From JBDRMV01 sp043825615 (lineage in GTDB: Bacteria; CG03), in assembly GCA_043825615.1 (NCBI GenBank), contig JBDRRS010000012.1, positions 35,936-99,935 of the forward strand: 64,000 nucleotides of DNA. Direction: 5' to 3'. Positions 34,785 to 44,751 of this stretch are shown piece after piece. Made by a program: the position numbers and the translations under genes. Each line of letters opens with the position of its first letter. Positions within the stretch are counted from its first letter, which is position 1. Under the pieces are notes generated by a model, which had not been told where the DNA came from, did not search any database, and worked only from the letters and a program-made list of their open reading frames with translations.

Positions 34785-35829
34785 TTTTTAACATAAGAGC
34801 TTTCGCTTTTCTGTTCTCAGGGTCAAGAATCAGAACATCGTTCAGTTTTTCCTGCGCTTTTTCGTAATAACCGGTGCTGTAGAGCCGTTTCGCTTCCCTC
34901 AGAAGAAAGTTCTTTAACGTGGAATGCCCGAATTTTACCCCGATTGAAACATTGTGTATTTTGTTGCCGAAGTCGGCGTTGCCGAAAGCGTAGTCAACGG
35001 AAATGTTCTCAAAAGCAATGCCCGCGCCCGCGCTGTATCCGATTATTGAGTCAATCGTATTCATCCCAGCGCGCAGTTTGATGCCATCCACGGGGGAAAA
35101 GACAATGCCGGCTGTTGTGTACGGCTCTCCCGGCGCAGGAGAGTTCCTGCCTCCGGTCAGGAGGAATTTATAAATCTTGAAATTAATACCCGCTCTTGTA
35201 ATTTTAGGCGCAGGCTGCGGCGCGCTTCCGGGTCCGTAATCTATTTTTCCCGAAGGGCTGAACCTGGAAATCCCTATTTCAAAAATTAAAAATCTGAAAG
35301 AGGCGCCGAAACTCGTTGCGGTTATATCCCCTTTGTTTTCGGAGGAAAGTTTCTGACTGATTTCCGCAAAACTGCATCCCGCCTTAAATCTTCCCAAATC
35401 ATACCCCGCGCCCAGAGAATACAGGGAGGCGCCGGTGTCAACATTTCCCGTCGGGTCGTCCTTATAATCGTAACCGGCGATACTGCCGTAACCCGCCCTG
35501 AGCAAAAATACCCCGAGGGACAACCCATTGCCGACCGGACAAACGGCTGAAAAATTCTGAAGGGTTATGTCCTCTATCCAGCTGGTAAAACCCGCCGAAA
35601 TTTCAGGACGGCTCCTTTTACAGAGCAAAGCCGGATTGATCAGAATGTCCTGCGGCGATTCGAAAGACGCGTTCCCTCCGCCTAATGACTGAGCGACGGG
35701 ACTCGCGGGAATATTCAAAAACTGAAGCACGGATGTCTCTGCTGTATCGGCAAAGAGCAAAGTGGAAAGAGTGAAGAGCAAGAAAAACAATGCCGCATTC
35801 AAACACTTACCCCTAACCTGAACAAGCAT
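34753..35829 (-). CDS. PorV/PorQ-family outer-membrane protein with TPR-like tail
   Basis: About 358 residues. A signal peptide (CLNAALFFLLFTLSTLLFA) leads to FLNIPASPVAQSLGGGNASF and ILINPALL, the N-terminal hallmark of PorV/PorQ/UPF0164 barrels, then alternating beta-strands with glycine/aromatic ends. The last ~50 residues (AKRLYSTGYYEKAQEKLNDVLILDPENRKAKALML) form a TPR unit. PorV in T9SS shuttles cargo with C-terminal signals on the cell surface. I prefer the ATG at 35829, which gives a clean signal peptide; an ATG at 35865 or TTG at 35874 is possible. It follows the giant sorting-domain protein gene closely. Confidence 0.82.
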   Translation of the reverse strand: MLVQVRGKCLNAALFFLLFTLSTLLFADTAETSVLQFLNIPASPVAQSLGGGNASFESPQDILINPALLCKRSRPEISAGFTSWIEDITLQNFSAVCPVGNGLSLGVFLLRAGYGSIAGYDYKDDPTGNVDTGASLYSLGAGYDLGRFKAGCSFAEISQKLSSENKGDITATSFGASFRFLIFEIGISRFSPSGKIDYGPGSAPQPAPKITRAGINFKIYKFLLTGGRNSPAPGEPYTTAGIVFSPVDGIKLRAGMNTIDSIIGYSAGAGIAFENISVDYAFGNADFGNKIHNVSIGVKFGHSTLKNFLLREAKRLYSTGYYEKAQEKLNDVLILDPENRKAKALMLKITGILSHIEP

Positions 35830-35893
35830 TTGCCAGAGGGGGAAGAATGCTGCTTTCACAGTCATGGAAAACAAATAGGAATTGTTCCCTTGC

Positions 35894-38800
35894 TCATTGT
35901 ATTACGATTAACTTTCCGCTTTTCTCATTCTCGCCCGAAAGAATTCTGTAAATGTAAACGCCGGAGGGTAGAGTAACATCGGTCCATTGCGTGAAAATTC
36001 CGGGATTTTCCGCCGTGGTATCGTCGTAAGAGAATTCTTTTAAACAACGGCCCATAATGTCGTAAATTTTTATTTTTGCCTGAGAACATCCCGGAAACGT
36101 AAATTTTATCCCCGGCAACGGTCCATTATCCTCCCATTTTTTATACGGAACGGGATACGGATGTGCTTCTCCAACACTGTACAAAGCGCCCCCTATCAGA
36201 GCATAACTTGAAAAATGCCGTAACTGCGCTTTCACGCAGGAGGCGTCCTTGTCAATTTCCGACGGAATCTTCACCCAGAAATCTCTGTCTTCGTTCAGCC
36301 AGTAGATTGCGAGTGAATCCACCCTGACGGGCGGCACTTCCCCGTCCACAAAATCATCGTCGGGACTGTTATTGTCATATCCGAAATAAAGCCACACGGG
36401 GCTCTGGAAATTGCCTGTCTGGAGCTCATCATTCTCATTGAAGACATTAATCGTTACAAGCCCGTTCTCCAGCCGGCGGTGCGAAAAATCATTAAACTTA
36501 TCTTCTTTGACAAAAGCGGCCAGTATTTTCGGATTTTCAGCGGAGCTGTTCAGCGGGAGTTCGATTCTTCCGGTTCCGCTCAGGGCGTTTTCCGAAATCT
36601 CAACCGTTACGGGGCCCGAGGAAATAACGAGCGCGACCGAAAGGTCGAGCAGCGTCTGAAATTCAAAATGGGGTTCTTCCCCGTCCGCATCCGTCTGAAG
36701 ATAATTCAGCGAAAGGTCCTGAATTGAAGTTGATATTGTAACCCTGTAGGAGTAGCCGTATACAAGGGTTTCCGGATACATAGAAAGAACGCAGGACGAA
36801 GATGTATAATCAAAATTCACGTCATCCACCTTCTCGGAAATGCTTAAACCGGTTTTGTCCTTAATTGCCTCAAGGCGAAACGAATTTCCTGTAATTGACT
36901 TTGAATAAATCCTCTCCGAGAATTTAACCCATATTGTCAGATTTACCGGGCTGACCCTTCCCCCGAAGGCGGCAGGAGCCCAGTCGTCCACTTTCGGAGG
37001 ATTCGGTTCTATCAGCATTGTTGCCGACGAGGGGGAAATTTCGGCAAGAAAATTTCCCGAAAGGTCGCAGCAGACCCGGCCGCAGGAAAAATAAAGGTTG
37101 TCTATGCTTCTGATAATTTCGACATGCGTTTCCTCGTCCGGATAAAGCCAGTAAATTTTGCTCGTTTCGGTATCTATCGTCACCCCGCCGGAAAGAGTGA
37201 TTTTTTCGGATGATGAGAGTGAAGCGGAAAGATAAATTTCATTTCCGAAATCCTCCGCCCAGCCGGATATTTCTTCGTCAAATTCAAGTTTCAAACCGGA
37301 AAACTCGGACTGCGGATTCTGTCCGTAAGAGACAATATCAAGTTTCGGCGCGTCTTCGTCCCTGGTCCATGTAATCTCTTTTGAGACAGCGCGGCTGAAG
37401 TTGCCGACGCCGTCCCTGAACGCACCGGTCAAAGCGTGCAGAAAAATCTTCTCGTAACCGTTTCTGTCAAAGCCGGCAATCTGCCGGAATGATGACTCCG
37501 TCAAATGGAAAGAGAGTCCCGTCGATGAACTGTCTATATCAAACTCGCCGGCGGCTACATTTAATATACTAACATCCGCCGTCTGCGCGGGAAAACCCAC
37601 GGTTGAAATAAACAGCCCCGCATAATCTATGGAAGCAATTTCAATTCCCTTGTTGAGAATCACATTCATGTTTGCCGACTTGCCGACGGAATAAACCTCT
37701 TTTCCGTGTTCGTAACTGCCTGACAGGACGGACGGGTCAAGGTTATCAACCGCAAATGACCCTGAAAACGCCGGAGTCGCCTGAACCACGTTATAGGTGT
37801 CTATAAGCACTGCTCTGAGAAACACACTGCCGTAATACGCATCGGGGATCTCCTCTCTGCTGTTCCATACGAGCGAAACAGTCGTTGTGGAATCAGGCGT
37901 GGTCAGTATGGGGCTTTCGGCTGTGCCCACCTGATACTCCTGCAAATTTGAAATTCCGGGCGTAAATGTGGACAGGCCGCCGTTATAGCAGGCAGACGCC
38001 TCGGTTGAAAAAGTAACCTTGCTCCAGGGACCCCCGCTTGAAACCGTTGAAAAGCAAACGTTCAGAAAAGAATTATGCCCGTCCGGATTGTAACAGGTAG
38101 CGTTTATCGAAACGGCGCCGGTTCCGCCGCTCTCCTGCTGTACGGAGTTAAACCGCGAATCCGGTCCGCCGTGCGTAATTTTTGATACTTCGGATGTCTG
38201 ACAGAAATTCCCGAAAATATCGTACACGTACAACCTGAAAAAATACTCCAATCCGGGAGTAAGATTTTGTACACTTGCCGTCCTTGTGGGTTTGTTTTCA
38301 AGGGATCCCTGTGAAGAATAATCCCACTTAGAAAAGGGCAAACCGTTTGTCACGCCCGGCGAGGACCCGTACCAGACAACATATTCGGAAAAATTATCCT
38401 CGTCAAAATCAACTTCAGGGTCGAGGTTCCACTGAAGCCGGACGTCCGTAGAAGAATATGATTTCACCATGAAACGGGTTATTCCCTCGGGTGGACGGGT
38501 ATCAATTGTAAACTGATTAGAATTATTAATTTCGTTTGAAAAATTAATACCATCCGTCACTATGATTTTAACGAAAGCGGAATTATAACAAACAGCAGAC
38601 CCGAAAGTGCTTGTCGCGCTGAAAACATAGTTGTTGACCGTGCCGGTCGAACAGAAAAAAAGAGGCGTTGAAAAACCGGCATCATAATTCACAGGAACAG
38701 CATCAATCAATGTACTGCCGTCCGCTTTTCTCACTTTCACGGAAACATAATCCCAGACGTCCGCGTCGCTGTCAAAGCCCTTAAACTTAAAATCAACCAG

Positions 38801-41488
38801 ACCGCTGCCGTCGGTGCGCTGGAGAATGTTTTCGACGGCGGGAACATACTCAAGAAAAGGGACGTCATTCGTTTTAATCGGCGGCGTGACGGCCGAAAAG
38901 CCACAGTTCGCAAAATTGTCGTAGGCGTAAAGTATGAAATGGTACGTTGTATTTTCGGTCAGCCCGATTACTGTCGTTCCTGAAGCGCCGAAGAACGTTG
39001 CCGAGGAGAGGTTAGTGTCGTTTTCCGAGGACCATTTGCCGAGATAATACATCTCGGAAACGTCCGGACTGTCGTTATAGTAAATGATATACTCGTCAAA
39101 ATTCTCGTCGAACGACGCCGTTCCGTATTTCAGCCCTATTGCGGCGCCGGTATATTCTCCGCTGAGCGTGAGGTCTCCCGGGGCCGTCGGTTTTTTGTTG
39201 TCAATCTCAAATCCGCCCGACTCGCAGAATGCGCTGTATTCGTATTTATCGTATGCCTTGAATTTCACCTTTGCTTGCGACGTATAAGTAGAACGAAGAA
39301 TATCGTCGAGAGTACCTTTTGTATTCCAAATAAAAGAATACGCATCAGCGCTCTCAAAATCCGTTTCCGAATTAAAATAGTAGTCGGGCGGCGGATGAAA
39401 ACCTGCAAGAGCCGAATTCTCATCGGAGATATAATCCCACGAACCGCCGCCGTCCAGAGAATACCAGAAAGTCGTGAGGGCGCATTTGTTTTTTTCAAAA
39501 TCCCTGATTTTGAATTCAATCTTAATATAGCCGGTGGAACCGAAACCCTCAAAAATTTCATCCTTACTGTACTGTTTGCAGCAGGTGGAAGGAATAACGC
39601 CTTCCGCATCCCAGCCGGAATACGGCTTTTCATTTATGAGTTTCTCGTCCGAAAAACCGCTTCCGGCTCCCTGCCCGTCAATTGTCTGAACGGAAAAAAG
39701 ATACGTTTTTCTATCAATGTTCAAAATCGTCCATGAACTATACATCATATTCCCGTAAAAACCCGCGCCCTCGTTGAAAATTTTACCGCCGGCCGTCGAT
39801 ACGACAATGCCTGTCTCTGATCTTAACAGCAGATTGTATTGAAGAGCGTCCTTATCCGTCGTTTCGGAATCGGAGCCGTCGCCCCATGTCAAATGCAATT
39901 TTGTATTATTATTTTCCCATCCTGCGGTAAGACCGCCTGATGCGGGCGAGGCCGGGGGCGTATTCGGAATGCCGTCGTCAGCCGGAGTCGAATAAAAAAA
40001 TTCACAGCCGCCGTTTGTTGCGGAAACATAGTCAAGGTCGCCGTCGCCGTCAAAATCCGCCATCGCGAAAGAGTTGGCGGCGCTGTCTTCTTCCGCTTTA
40101 TCCAAAAGTAAAAAGCCGCCGGCGCCGTCATTAAGATAAAACCTCGTCCGCTGGTTCCCTGCTCCCATTGTTTCCCAGCCGACAATCAGGTCAAGAAAAC
40201 CGTCATTGTTTAGGTCGGCAAGAGCGAGAGAAGTCGCATGCGCTACCGGCCCGCCGATTTCGGTGCTCCTTGTAAAAACGAAATTACCGTCGCCGGTATA
40301 TATGCCTATTGACGTATTCTCAAAATCGCCGAGGACCGCCTTCGTTGCCGCGATAAAATCGCAGTTGCCGTCGTTGTTAATATCTCCGACGGCAACAGCA
40401 TTAAAATAATCGCAACCGGAATAAGGGGGATGAGAACTCCACCATACTTTTTCAAATGACCCCTCTCCATTGCCTTTATAAACAATTGCTCTTGCTTCCG
40501 GAGGCGTTGAACCCTTACGATTCAATGAAACGATGTCAAAATTGCCGTCGTTGTCAAAATCAGCCGCGGCAATTGATACTGTAGGGTTTTTTTCACAAAT
40601 TACATTTCCCTGCGAAAAAAGACCATTGCCAAGACCTGAATAAAAAGCATTATTTTCTCCCACCGGAAGGCCGTAAACCCCTTCTATAATATCATAATTA
40701 CCGTCGTTATCCATGTCAAAAACAGCAACGGAACGGCTATTATTTGAGAGAGAAAGCGTATCTCCGAGATGAAATTCAAAATTCCCGTCATTCAGAAACA
40801 CTTCTATCGGTATCAGCTGCGCGCTGCTGCAAGCTGAAATAATATCGCAGAGACCGTCGTTATTCAGGTCTTTTATGGCAAGACCTTCTATCGTTTTGCC
40901 TGCCTGGGCGGAACCCTGAGAAGAAAAAGTTCCGTCTTTATTGTTTTTCCAGAATTGTATCCCGTTGCTGTCGGTTCCCAGCACCAGGTCGGCAAAGCCG
41001 TCGCCGTCAAGGTCTCCCGAGGCGATTGACTTTATTTTCCCGCTTGAAAATGACCCACCCTTCAGAAAAAAATTGAGCCTGAAAGTGGCGGAATCGGACC
41101 ACGGTGAAGTGTCGTTCTCCACTTCCCAAACCCTTACTTTCCAGTAATACACTGCGTTACCTGAAAGAGCGGAATCACCGTCATAATAGCAGGTTGTGCT
41201 GATTGATTGGACCTTGCCCGAATCCCACATTTTACCGGTTTCGGCAATTTGAGCAATAGAAAGGGTTTCCGGAGAAGTCGCAACCAAAACCTGATAGAAG
41301 TTCTGTGTTGCGGTACCCGGATTTACAGTCCAGGAAAAAGCGGGCAACGGGCTTTCGATGTAATCGGGTAATGTCTTGCCGTTGCATTTTAGAGTAGAAG
41401 GTTTATCTACCGCCCGACCGTTAACGGCAAAAAAGAAAATAAAAAAAAGAAGATAAAACCCTGGTAAAAGGATAGAATTTCTTTTCAT
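35894..41488 (-). CDS. Giant secreted protein: FG-GAP propeller, FnIII/Ig domains, T9SS-type sorting domain
   Basis: A 1,864-residue protein. A signal peptide (SILLPGFYLLFFIFFFAVNG) is followed by an FnIII-like domain (~30-140) and seven FG-GAP/VCBS repeats (~145-510) with D-x-D/N-x-D-G calcium loops such as DLDGDGFADL, DMDNDGNYDI and DFDGDGDLDY, enough for one seven-bladed propeller. Then follow several FnIII and Ig-like bacterial domains (~540-1650), a region of ~100 residues, and a C-terminal fold PYPVPYKKW, IKIYDIMGRCLKEF, LPSGVYIYRIL, GKLIVIQ, typical of FlgD/T9SS type A sorting domains. It is probably an adhesin or surface matrix protein. Start ATG 41488 gives the signal peptide; an upstream in-frame start at 41551 lies in a hairpin repeat. 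Confidence 0.87.
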   Translation of the reverse strand: MKRNSILLPGFYLLFFIFFFAVNGRAVDKPSTLKCNGKTLPDYIESPLPAFSWTVNPGTATQNFYQVLVATSPETLSIAQIAETGKMWDSGKVQSISTTCYYDGDSALSGNAVYYWKVRVWEVENDTSPWSDSATFRLNFFLKGGSFSSGKIKSIASGDLDGDGFADLVLGTDSNGIQFWKNNKDGTFSSQGSAQAGKTIEGLAIKDLNNDGLCDIISACSSAQLIPIEVFLNDGNFEFHLGDTLSLSNNSRSVAVFDMDNDGNYDIIEGVYGLPVGENNAFYSGLGNGLFSQGNVICEKNPTVSIAAADFDNDGNFDIVSLNRKGSTPPEARAIVYKGNGEGSFEKVWWSSHPPYSGCDYFNAVAVGDINNDGNCDFIAATKAVLGDFENTSIGIYTGDGNFVFTRSTEIGGPVAHATSLALADLNNDGFLDLIVGWETMGAGNQRTRFYLNDGAGGFLLLDKAEEDSAANSFAMADFDGDGDLDYVSATNGGCEFFYSTPADDGIPNTPPASPASGGLTAGWENNNTKLHLTWGDGSDSETTDKDALQYNLLLRSETGIVVSTAGGKIFNEGAGFYGNMMYSSWTILNIDRKTYLFSVQTIDGQGAGSGFSDEKLINEKPYSGWDAEGVIPSTCCKQYSKDEIFEGFGSTGYIKIEFKIRDFEKNKCALTTFWYSLDGGGSWDYISDENSALAGFHPPPDYYFNSETDFESADAYSFIWNTKGTLDDILRSTYTSQAKVKFKAYDKYEYSAFCESGGFEIDNKKPTAPGDLTLSGEYTGAAIGLKYGTASFDENFDEYIIYYNDSPDVSEMYYLGKWSSENDTNLSSATFFGASGTTVIGLTENTTYHFILYAYDNFANCGFSAVTPPIKTNDVPFLEYVPAVENILQRTDGSGLVDFKFKGFDSDADVWDYVSVKVRKADGSTLIDAVPVNYDAGFSTPLFFCSTGTVNNYVFSATSTFGSAVCYNSAFVKIIVTDGINFSNEINNSNQFTIDTRPPEGITRFMVKSYSSTDVRLQWNLDPEVDFDEDNFSEYVVWYGSSPGVTNGLPFSKWDYSSQGSLENKPTRTASVQNLTPGLEYFFRLYVYDIFGNFCQTSEVSKITHGGPDSRFNSVQQESGGTGAVSINATCYNPDGHNSFLNVCFSTVSSGGPWSKVTFSTEASACYNGGLSTFTPGISNLQEYQVGTAESPILTTPDSTTTVSLVWNSREEIPDAYYGSVFLRAVLIDTYNVVQATPAFSGSFAVDNLDPSVLSGSYEHGKEVYSVGKSANMNVILNKGIEIASIDYAGLFISTVGFPAQTADVSILNVAAGEFDIDSSSTGLSFHLTESSFRQIAGFDRNGYEKIFLHALTGAFRDGVGNFSRAVSKEITWTRDEDAPKLDIVSYGQNPQSEFSGLKLEFDEEISGWAEDFGNEIYLSASLSSSEKITLSGGVTIDTETSKIYWLYPDEETHVEIIRSIDNLYFSCGRVCCDLSGNFLAEISPSSATMLIEPNPPKVDDWAPAAFGGRVSPVNLTIWVKFSERIYSKSITGNSFRLEAIKDKTGLSISEKVDDVNFDYTSSSCVLSMYPETLVYGYSYRVTISTSIQDLSLNYLQTDADGEEPHFEFQTLLDLSVALVISSGPVTVEISENALSGTGRIELPLNSSAENPKILAAFVKEDKFNDFSHRRLENGLVTINVFNENDELQTGNFQSPVWLYFGYDNNSPDDDFVDGEVPPVRVDSLAIYWLNEDRDFWVKIPSEIDKDASCVKAQLRHFSSYALIGGALYSVGEAHPYPVPYKKWEDNGPLPGIKFTFPGCSQAKIKIYDIMGRCLKEFSYDDTTAENPGIFTQWTDVTLPSGVYIYRILSGENEKSGKLIVIQ

Positions 41489-41523
41489 ACTACATTTTAC
41501 TCCGAATTTGCCGAGTAGTGGAA

Positions 41524-41549
41524 GGGGACAGGGCTCAAGACCTGTCCCC
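41524..41549. repeat. Hairpin repeat GGGGACAGG / CCTGTCCCC
   Basis: Nine-base arms pair perfectly around the loop gctcaaga, in the gap between the HEAT-repeat gene and the giant gene. It resembles the GGGGACGGTTCC family near 31 kb and could attenuate transcription into the giant gene; no U-run follows in either direction. Confidence 0.65.
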
Positions 41550-41559
41550 AACTATCCGC

Positions 41560-42840
41560 TTATTTCTCTTTTAACTCCCTGATTTTTTCTTCGACCTCAA
41601 GGGGAATCTCTACGGCTTTCTTCTTCAAATTTTCAAAGGAGGTCAAAGCCCGAGCCCTCACGTGGGAAGACGTATCGCTAAGGAGTGGGACTAAAATTTT
41701 TACGCATTCCGACACCCCCAGCTCGCCGCAGGTCCAGGCGGCGGAAAGCCGCATCCAGACATCGTCGGTTAAAGCCATATCCCTTAAAATATCAAGAGCT
41801 CTCCTTCTATTATACGGGAAAAGCGCTCTGCAGGCATTGGCGAGAACCCTGTTATTCCTGTCGTGCAGATACGGCTCCAAAAGGTCTTCCATAATCGGGG
41901 AATCCTTGAACATATCCGCTATCAGTTCAACCGTGTCCGCCCGGATTCTCGGCGTATTATCAACCCCCGTAATTCCCGCCCGGCCGGACTCTTCCGGGAG
42001 TTCAATGTTGGAAGAAGCGCCGCCCTTGGTAAGACGCTCTATAAGCCGGATGATTTCCGCGTTCTGCAGCTTCATCATAGACGTTTCTTCCGGCAGCCGC
42101 GCAAGAGTGTTCATTATTTCCTGCTGGTTCTGGACAAGCGACTGATACTCGCCCTTGCTCCCGAGCGTCTGGACAATCTGGGATATCCTTCTTTCCTCTT
42201 CTATAAGTTTCGTCTCCTTCTTTCTTGAAAAAGCCACCGCCACAAAATAAGCGAGAAAAACAAGCCCCAGCAGGTTCAAAAAGGAAAGAATGAAAACGGA
42301 TGTGGGATACTTCATCTTTGCGGGTTCGGACTTGGTTATTTCCTGGATTTTTTTGGATTGCTCAACCGTTTTTACAGGTGGGGGGGGCGGTTTCTTCCGG
42401 ACGGGTTTTTCCTTTACAGCGGCTCTTTTTTTATCCGGAACTTTTTTCCGGGGTATTTTTTTTAAGACGCGGCCTTTAATCTCCTTTGTTTCAGACGAGG
42501 GCTGTATTTTTTCCGCCTGCGTTATGTAATCCAGCGCGCCCTCATATTTTTTGTTTTCTTCAAGTGAAAGAGCCATCTTGACAAGAATTTTTGAATACAG
42601 GTCTTTTACCCGCGCTTCGTCCGGATTTAATTTATAGAGTTTATCGGCGTCTTTGTACGCTTCCTCGTAGTTCGCATTCAAAAAATTTTCAAGAGACGAA
42701 CCGAAAAGACGCGGGTCAACGGCGCTCTTAACCGCCCCCGCTTTTTCCGCCGCAGGGCGGACGGGCTCATCCGCGAAGCAAAAAGAAACCAACAAAAGGA
42801 AAATCATCATCGTTCTGCTTTCCTGCTTTCCTGCTATCAT
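41560..42840 (-). CDS. Secreted/anchored TPR - TM - coiled coil - HEAT repeat protein
   Basis: A 426-residue protein of unknown function. A signal-like segment (MMIFLLLVSFCFADE) leads to a TPR-like region (~45-110), a basic proline-rich stretch (KPPPPPVK near 153), a membrane helix (VFILSFLNLLGLVFLAYFVA, ~182-201), a glutamine/glutamate-rich coiled coil (~205-270), and C-terminal HEAT-like repeats (VLANACRALFPY, MRLSAAWTCGELG, HVRARALTSFENL, ~325-415). The TPR part should be periplasmic and the HEAT part cytoplasmic if the first segment is cleaved. ATG overlaps the preceding TPR gene (ATGA). It suggests a trans-envelope scaffold. Confidence 0.7.
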   Translation of the reverse strand: MIAGKQESRTMMIFLLLVSFCFADEPVRPAAEKAGAVKSAVDPRLFGSSLENFLNANYEEAYKDADKLYKLNPDEARVKDLYSKILVKMALSLEENKKYEGALDYITQAEKIQPSSETKEIKGRVLKKIPRKKVPDKKRAAVKEKPVRKKPPPPPVKTVEQSKKIQEITKSEPAKMKYPTSVFILSFLNLLGLVFLAYFVAVAFSRKKETKLIEEERRISQIVQTLGSKGEYQSLVQNQQEIMNTLARLPEETSMMKLQNAEIIRLIERLTKGGASSNIELPEESGRAGITGVDNTPRIRADTVELIADMFKDSPIMEDLLEPYLHDRNNRVLANACRALFPYNRRRALDILRDMALTDDVWMRLSAAWTCGELGVSECVKILVPLLSDTSSHVRARALTSFENLKKKAVEIPLEVEEKIRELKEK

Positions 42841-44252
42841 TTAGCCCCCTGTTTCTCAAATTTATACCCGAGAATGTTCAGCAGTTCGTCAAGCCGGTTA
42901 AAAAAAGACCAGACCTCCTGATGAAGCGGTTTAATGTGTATTGCCGCGAGCAGATATTTCCTTGTCGGTAAAAATTCTCCTTCATCCAGCGATATCTGCG
43001 CGCTTATCAAATTTTTTAAAAATAAAACGTCCAGGTCATTCGGGTATTCTTTCTCCACATCCAAAATCCGCTCTCCCGCTCCCTTAAAGTCCCCTTTGTA
43101 ATATACGTCCCAGACCTTCTTGAGTGACTCCTCCGACGACTTTCCCTTGCCCGCAGTCATGGTATACCGCGGATTAAAAAGTTTTGCCAGACGTATCAGC
43201 GCCCTACCCCTTTCCTCCTGACCCGCTTTGAGAAGTTCTTTTGCTTTAAGCGAAAGTTCGTCCGCCTTCTTGATAACTTTCTGCGGGTCATAAATTCTTG
43301 CCTTCCCTATGTGTTTTTTTGTGCGGCGTATTTTCGAAAGATTAAATGCCTCTTCCGCCGAGGATATTTCGGCATCGGAGAGGATGCCGCAGACATCCCT
43401 GTACAGTTTTTTCGCTTTTTCCATATGAGGGTCTCTTTTAATTGCTTTTGTAAGATACTTAAAGCACTTTTCAAGCAACGCCGCATTGTAACATTCTTCC
43501 GCCTTCGCAAAGTATTTTGCCGCCTTCTCTTTGTCGGCGGCGAGCTGCTCTTCGCTTTTCTGGAGGAGTGTCTCGTCCATTTTTGATGCTTCTTCCAAAA
43601 TGTATTTCCTGTATTTCGCCGCTTCCGCGTTAGAAGGGTCCAGCGCCAGCACTTCGTTCACGATTGCCAGCGATTTTATGGGATTGTCCTTGATATTCTT
43701 CGCTTCGAAAAGTTTTTCAGCCGCAAGAATTTTTTTTTCTTTAAATATGCTCCTGCGTATTTCTGAAAAAAAATTACTTTTCAGAAATGCCTGAATTCTG
43801 GTTGCCTCTTCGTTTGCAGGGTCGAAAAAAAGAACTTCGGAAATCCGTTTGCCGCACATTATAACTTTTTGCTCGGCAAGCATACTTTTTGCCTCTAAAA
43901 TCCTTGAATTGACGAATTTCAAAAAAACATCCATTGAAAGAACGCGCCCTTCTTCTATCTTACTCCTTGCAATATCAATCTCCCCGTTGCTGAAATAAAT
44001 CGCGGCCGCTTTGAAAAAACGCTCCGCCTCTTCCTCTTTTATCTGGGAATACAGGTCAATCGCGCGCTGATTCTTCGGATATTTCCCCAGAATTTCATAC
44101 ACCATCTGAAGCGCGACGGGGCTGTTCCCTCTCTGATATTCGCCGACGGCTTTTTCAATCAGTTTGTTCACTTTCTCCTCGGCGGCGGACAGAAAAGATG
44201 CCTGTAAAAGCCCTGCGGCAATCAAAACAATCAGAACCGTACCCTTTTTCAT
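42837..44252 (-). CDS. Secreted TPR protein
   Basis: A 471-residue protein with a signal peptide (GTVLIVLIAAGLLQASFLSA) followed almost wholly by helical TPR-like repeats, for example AVGEYQRGNSPVALQMVYEI and FAKAEECYNAALLEKCFKYL, with lysine/glutamate-rich helices. TPR arrays hold protein complexes together; here it would be periplasmic or at the outer membrane. It lies one base after the coiled-coil gene and overlaps the TPR-HEAT gene by four bases, so the three are made together. I do not recognise a named family. Confidence 0.75.
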   Translation of the reverse strand: MKKGTVLIVLIAAGLLQASFLSAAEEKVNKLIEKAVGEYQRGNSPVALQMVYEILGKYPKNQRAIDLYSQIKEEEAERFFKAAAIYFSNGEIDIARSKIEEGRVLSMDVFLKFVNSRILEAKSMLAEQKVIMCGKRISEVLFFDPANEEATRIQAFLKSNFFSEIRRSIFKEKKILAAEKLFEAKNIKDNPIKSLAIVNEVLALDPSNAEAAKYRKYILEEASKMDETLLQKSEEQLAADKEKAAKYFAKAEECYNAALLEKCFKYLTKAIKRDPHMEKAKKLYRDVCGILSDAEISSAEEAFNLSKIRRTKKHIGKARIYDPQKVIKKADELSLKAKELLKAGQEERGRALIRLAKLFNPRYTMTAGKGKSSEESLKKVWDVYYKGDFKGAGERILDVEKEYPNDLDVLFLKNLISAQISLDEGEFLPTRKYLLAAIHIKPLHQEVWSFFNRLDELLNILGYKFEKQGAK

Positions 44253-44253
44253 T

Positions 44254-44751
44254 TTATTCCGAAATCAATTTCATCAATTCGTCGAGCTGTTTCTGCGCAT
44301 CCTCAGCCTGCGCGCGCAGTTTTTCTTCAAACTTTTTTTGAAGTTCTTTCCTCTGATTATCAATCTTTTCGGCAAGTTCCAACTTGTGTTCTTTTGAAGA
44401 AACCTCAATTTCCTTCCTCAGGTTCTCAATTGTTTTGTTCTGCGAGGCAATCTCGGCGAGGGAAGAGGCATGCTTGTTTTTGAGCGCCTCAAACTTCATC
44501 TGCAGGTCATTCTCGTTTGTTTTGCTGCGCCTTAAATCGGTCCTCATTTTCGAGAGAATTCTGTTAACGTCATCCATAATCCTGTCCTTCAAAGCCGGCC
44601 GGAAAACAATTTTTCTTGTCACCTCGCTTTTAAGGATGCGGTTCTCATCGATAAGACGGGAAATCTTAGCGTCTTTTTCATCCAGCACCTTCCGCCAGTT
44701 CTTCAAATGTTCTTCTATGTCCGTCTTGATTTCTTCGCCCTGTTTACTCAT
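44254..44751 (-). CDS. Coiled-coil protein
   Basis: A 165-residue protein without signal peptide or membrane helix. Nearly the whole length is charged heptad sequence (VLDEKDAKISRLIDENRILK, FEALKNKHASSLAEIASQNK, KKFEEKLRAQAEDAQKQLDE), predicting one long coiled coil. Function unknown; likely an adaptor or oligomerisation partner of the TPR and HEAT proteins downstream. Its ATG overlaps the mtaB stop (ATGA) and it ends one base before the TPR gene. Confidence 0.72.
   Translation of the reverse strand: MSKQGEEIKTDIEEHLKNWRKVLDEKDAKISRLIDENRILKSEVTRKIVFRPALKDRIMDDVNRILSKMRTDLRRSKTNENDLQMKFEALKNKHASSLAEIASQNKTIENLRKEIEVSSKEHKLELAEKIDNQRKELQKKFEEKLRAQAEDAQKQLDELMKLISE

Noticed and set aside
41489..41551. 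Extended start of the giant protein
   Set aside because: The extra 21 codons come from the GGGGACAGG hairpin repeat and precede the signal peptide; the ATG at 41488 explains the protein.
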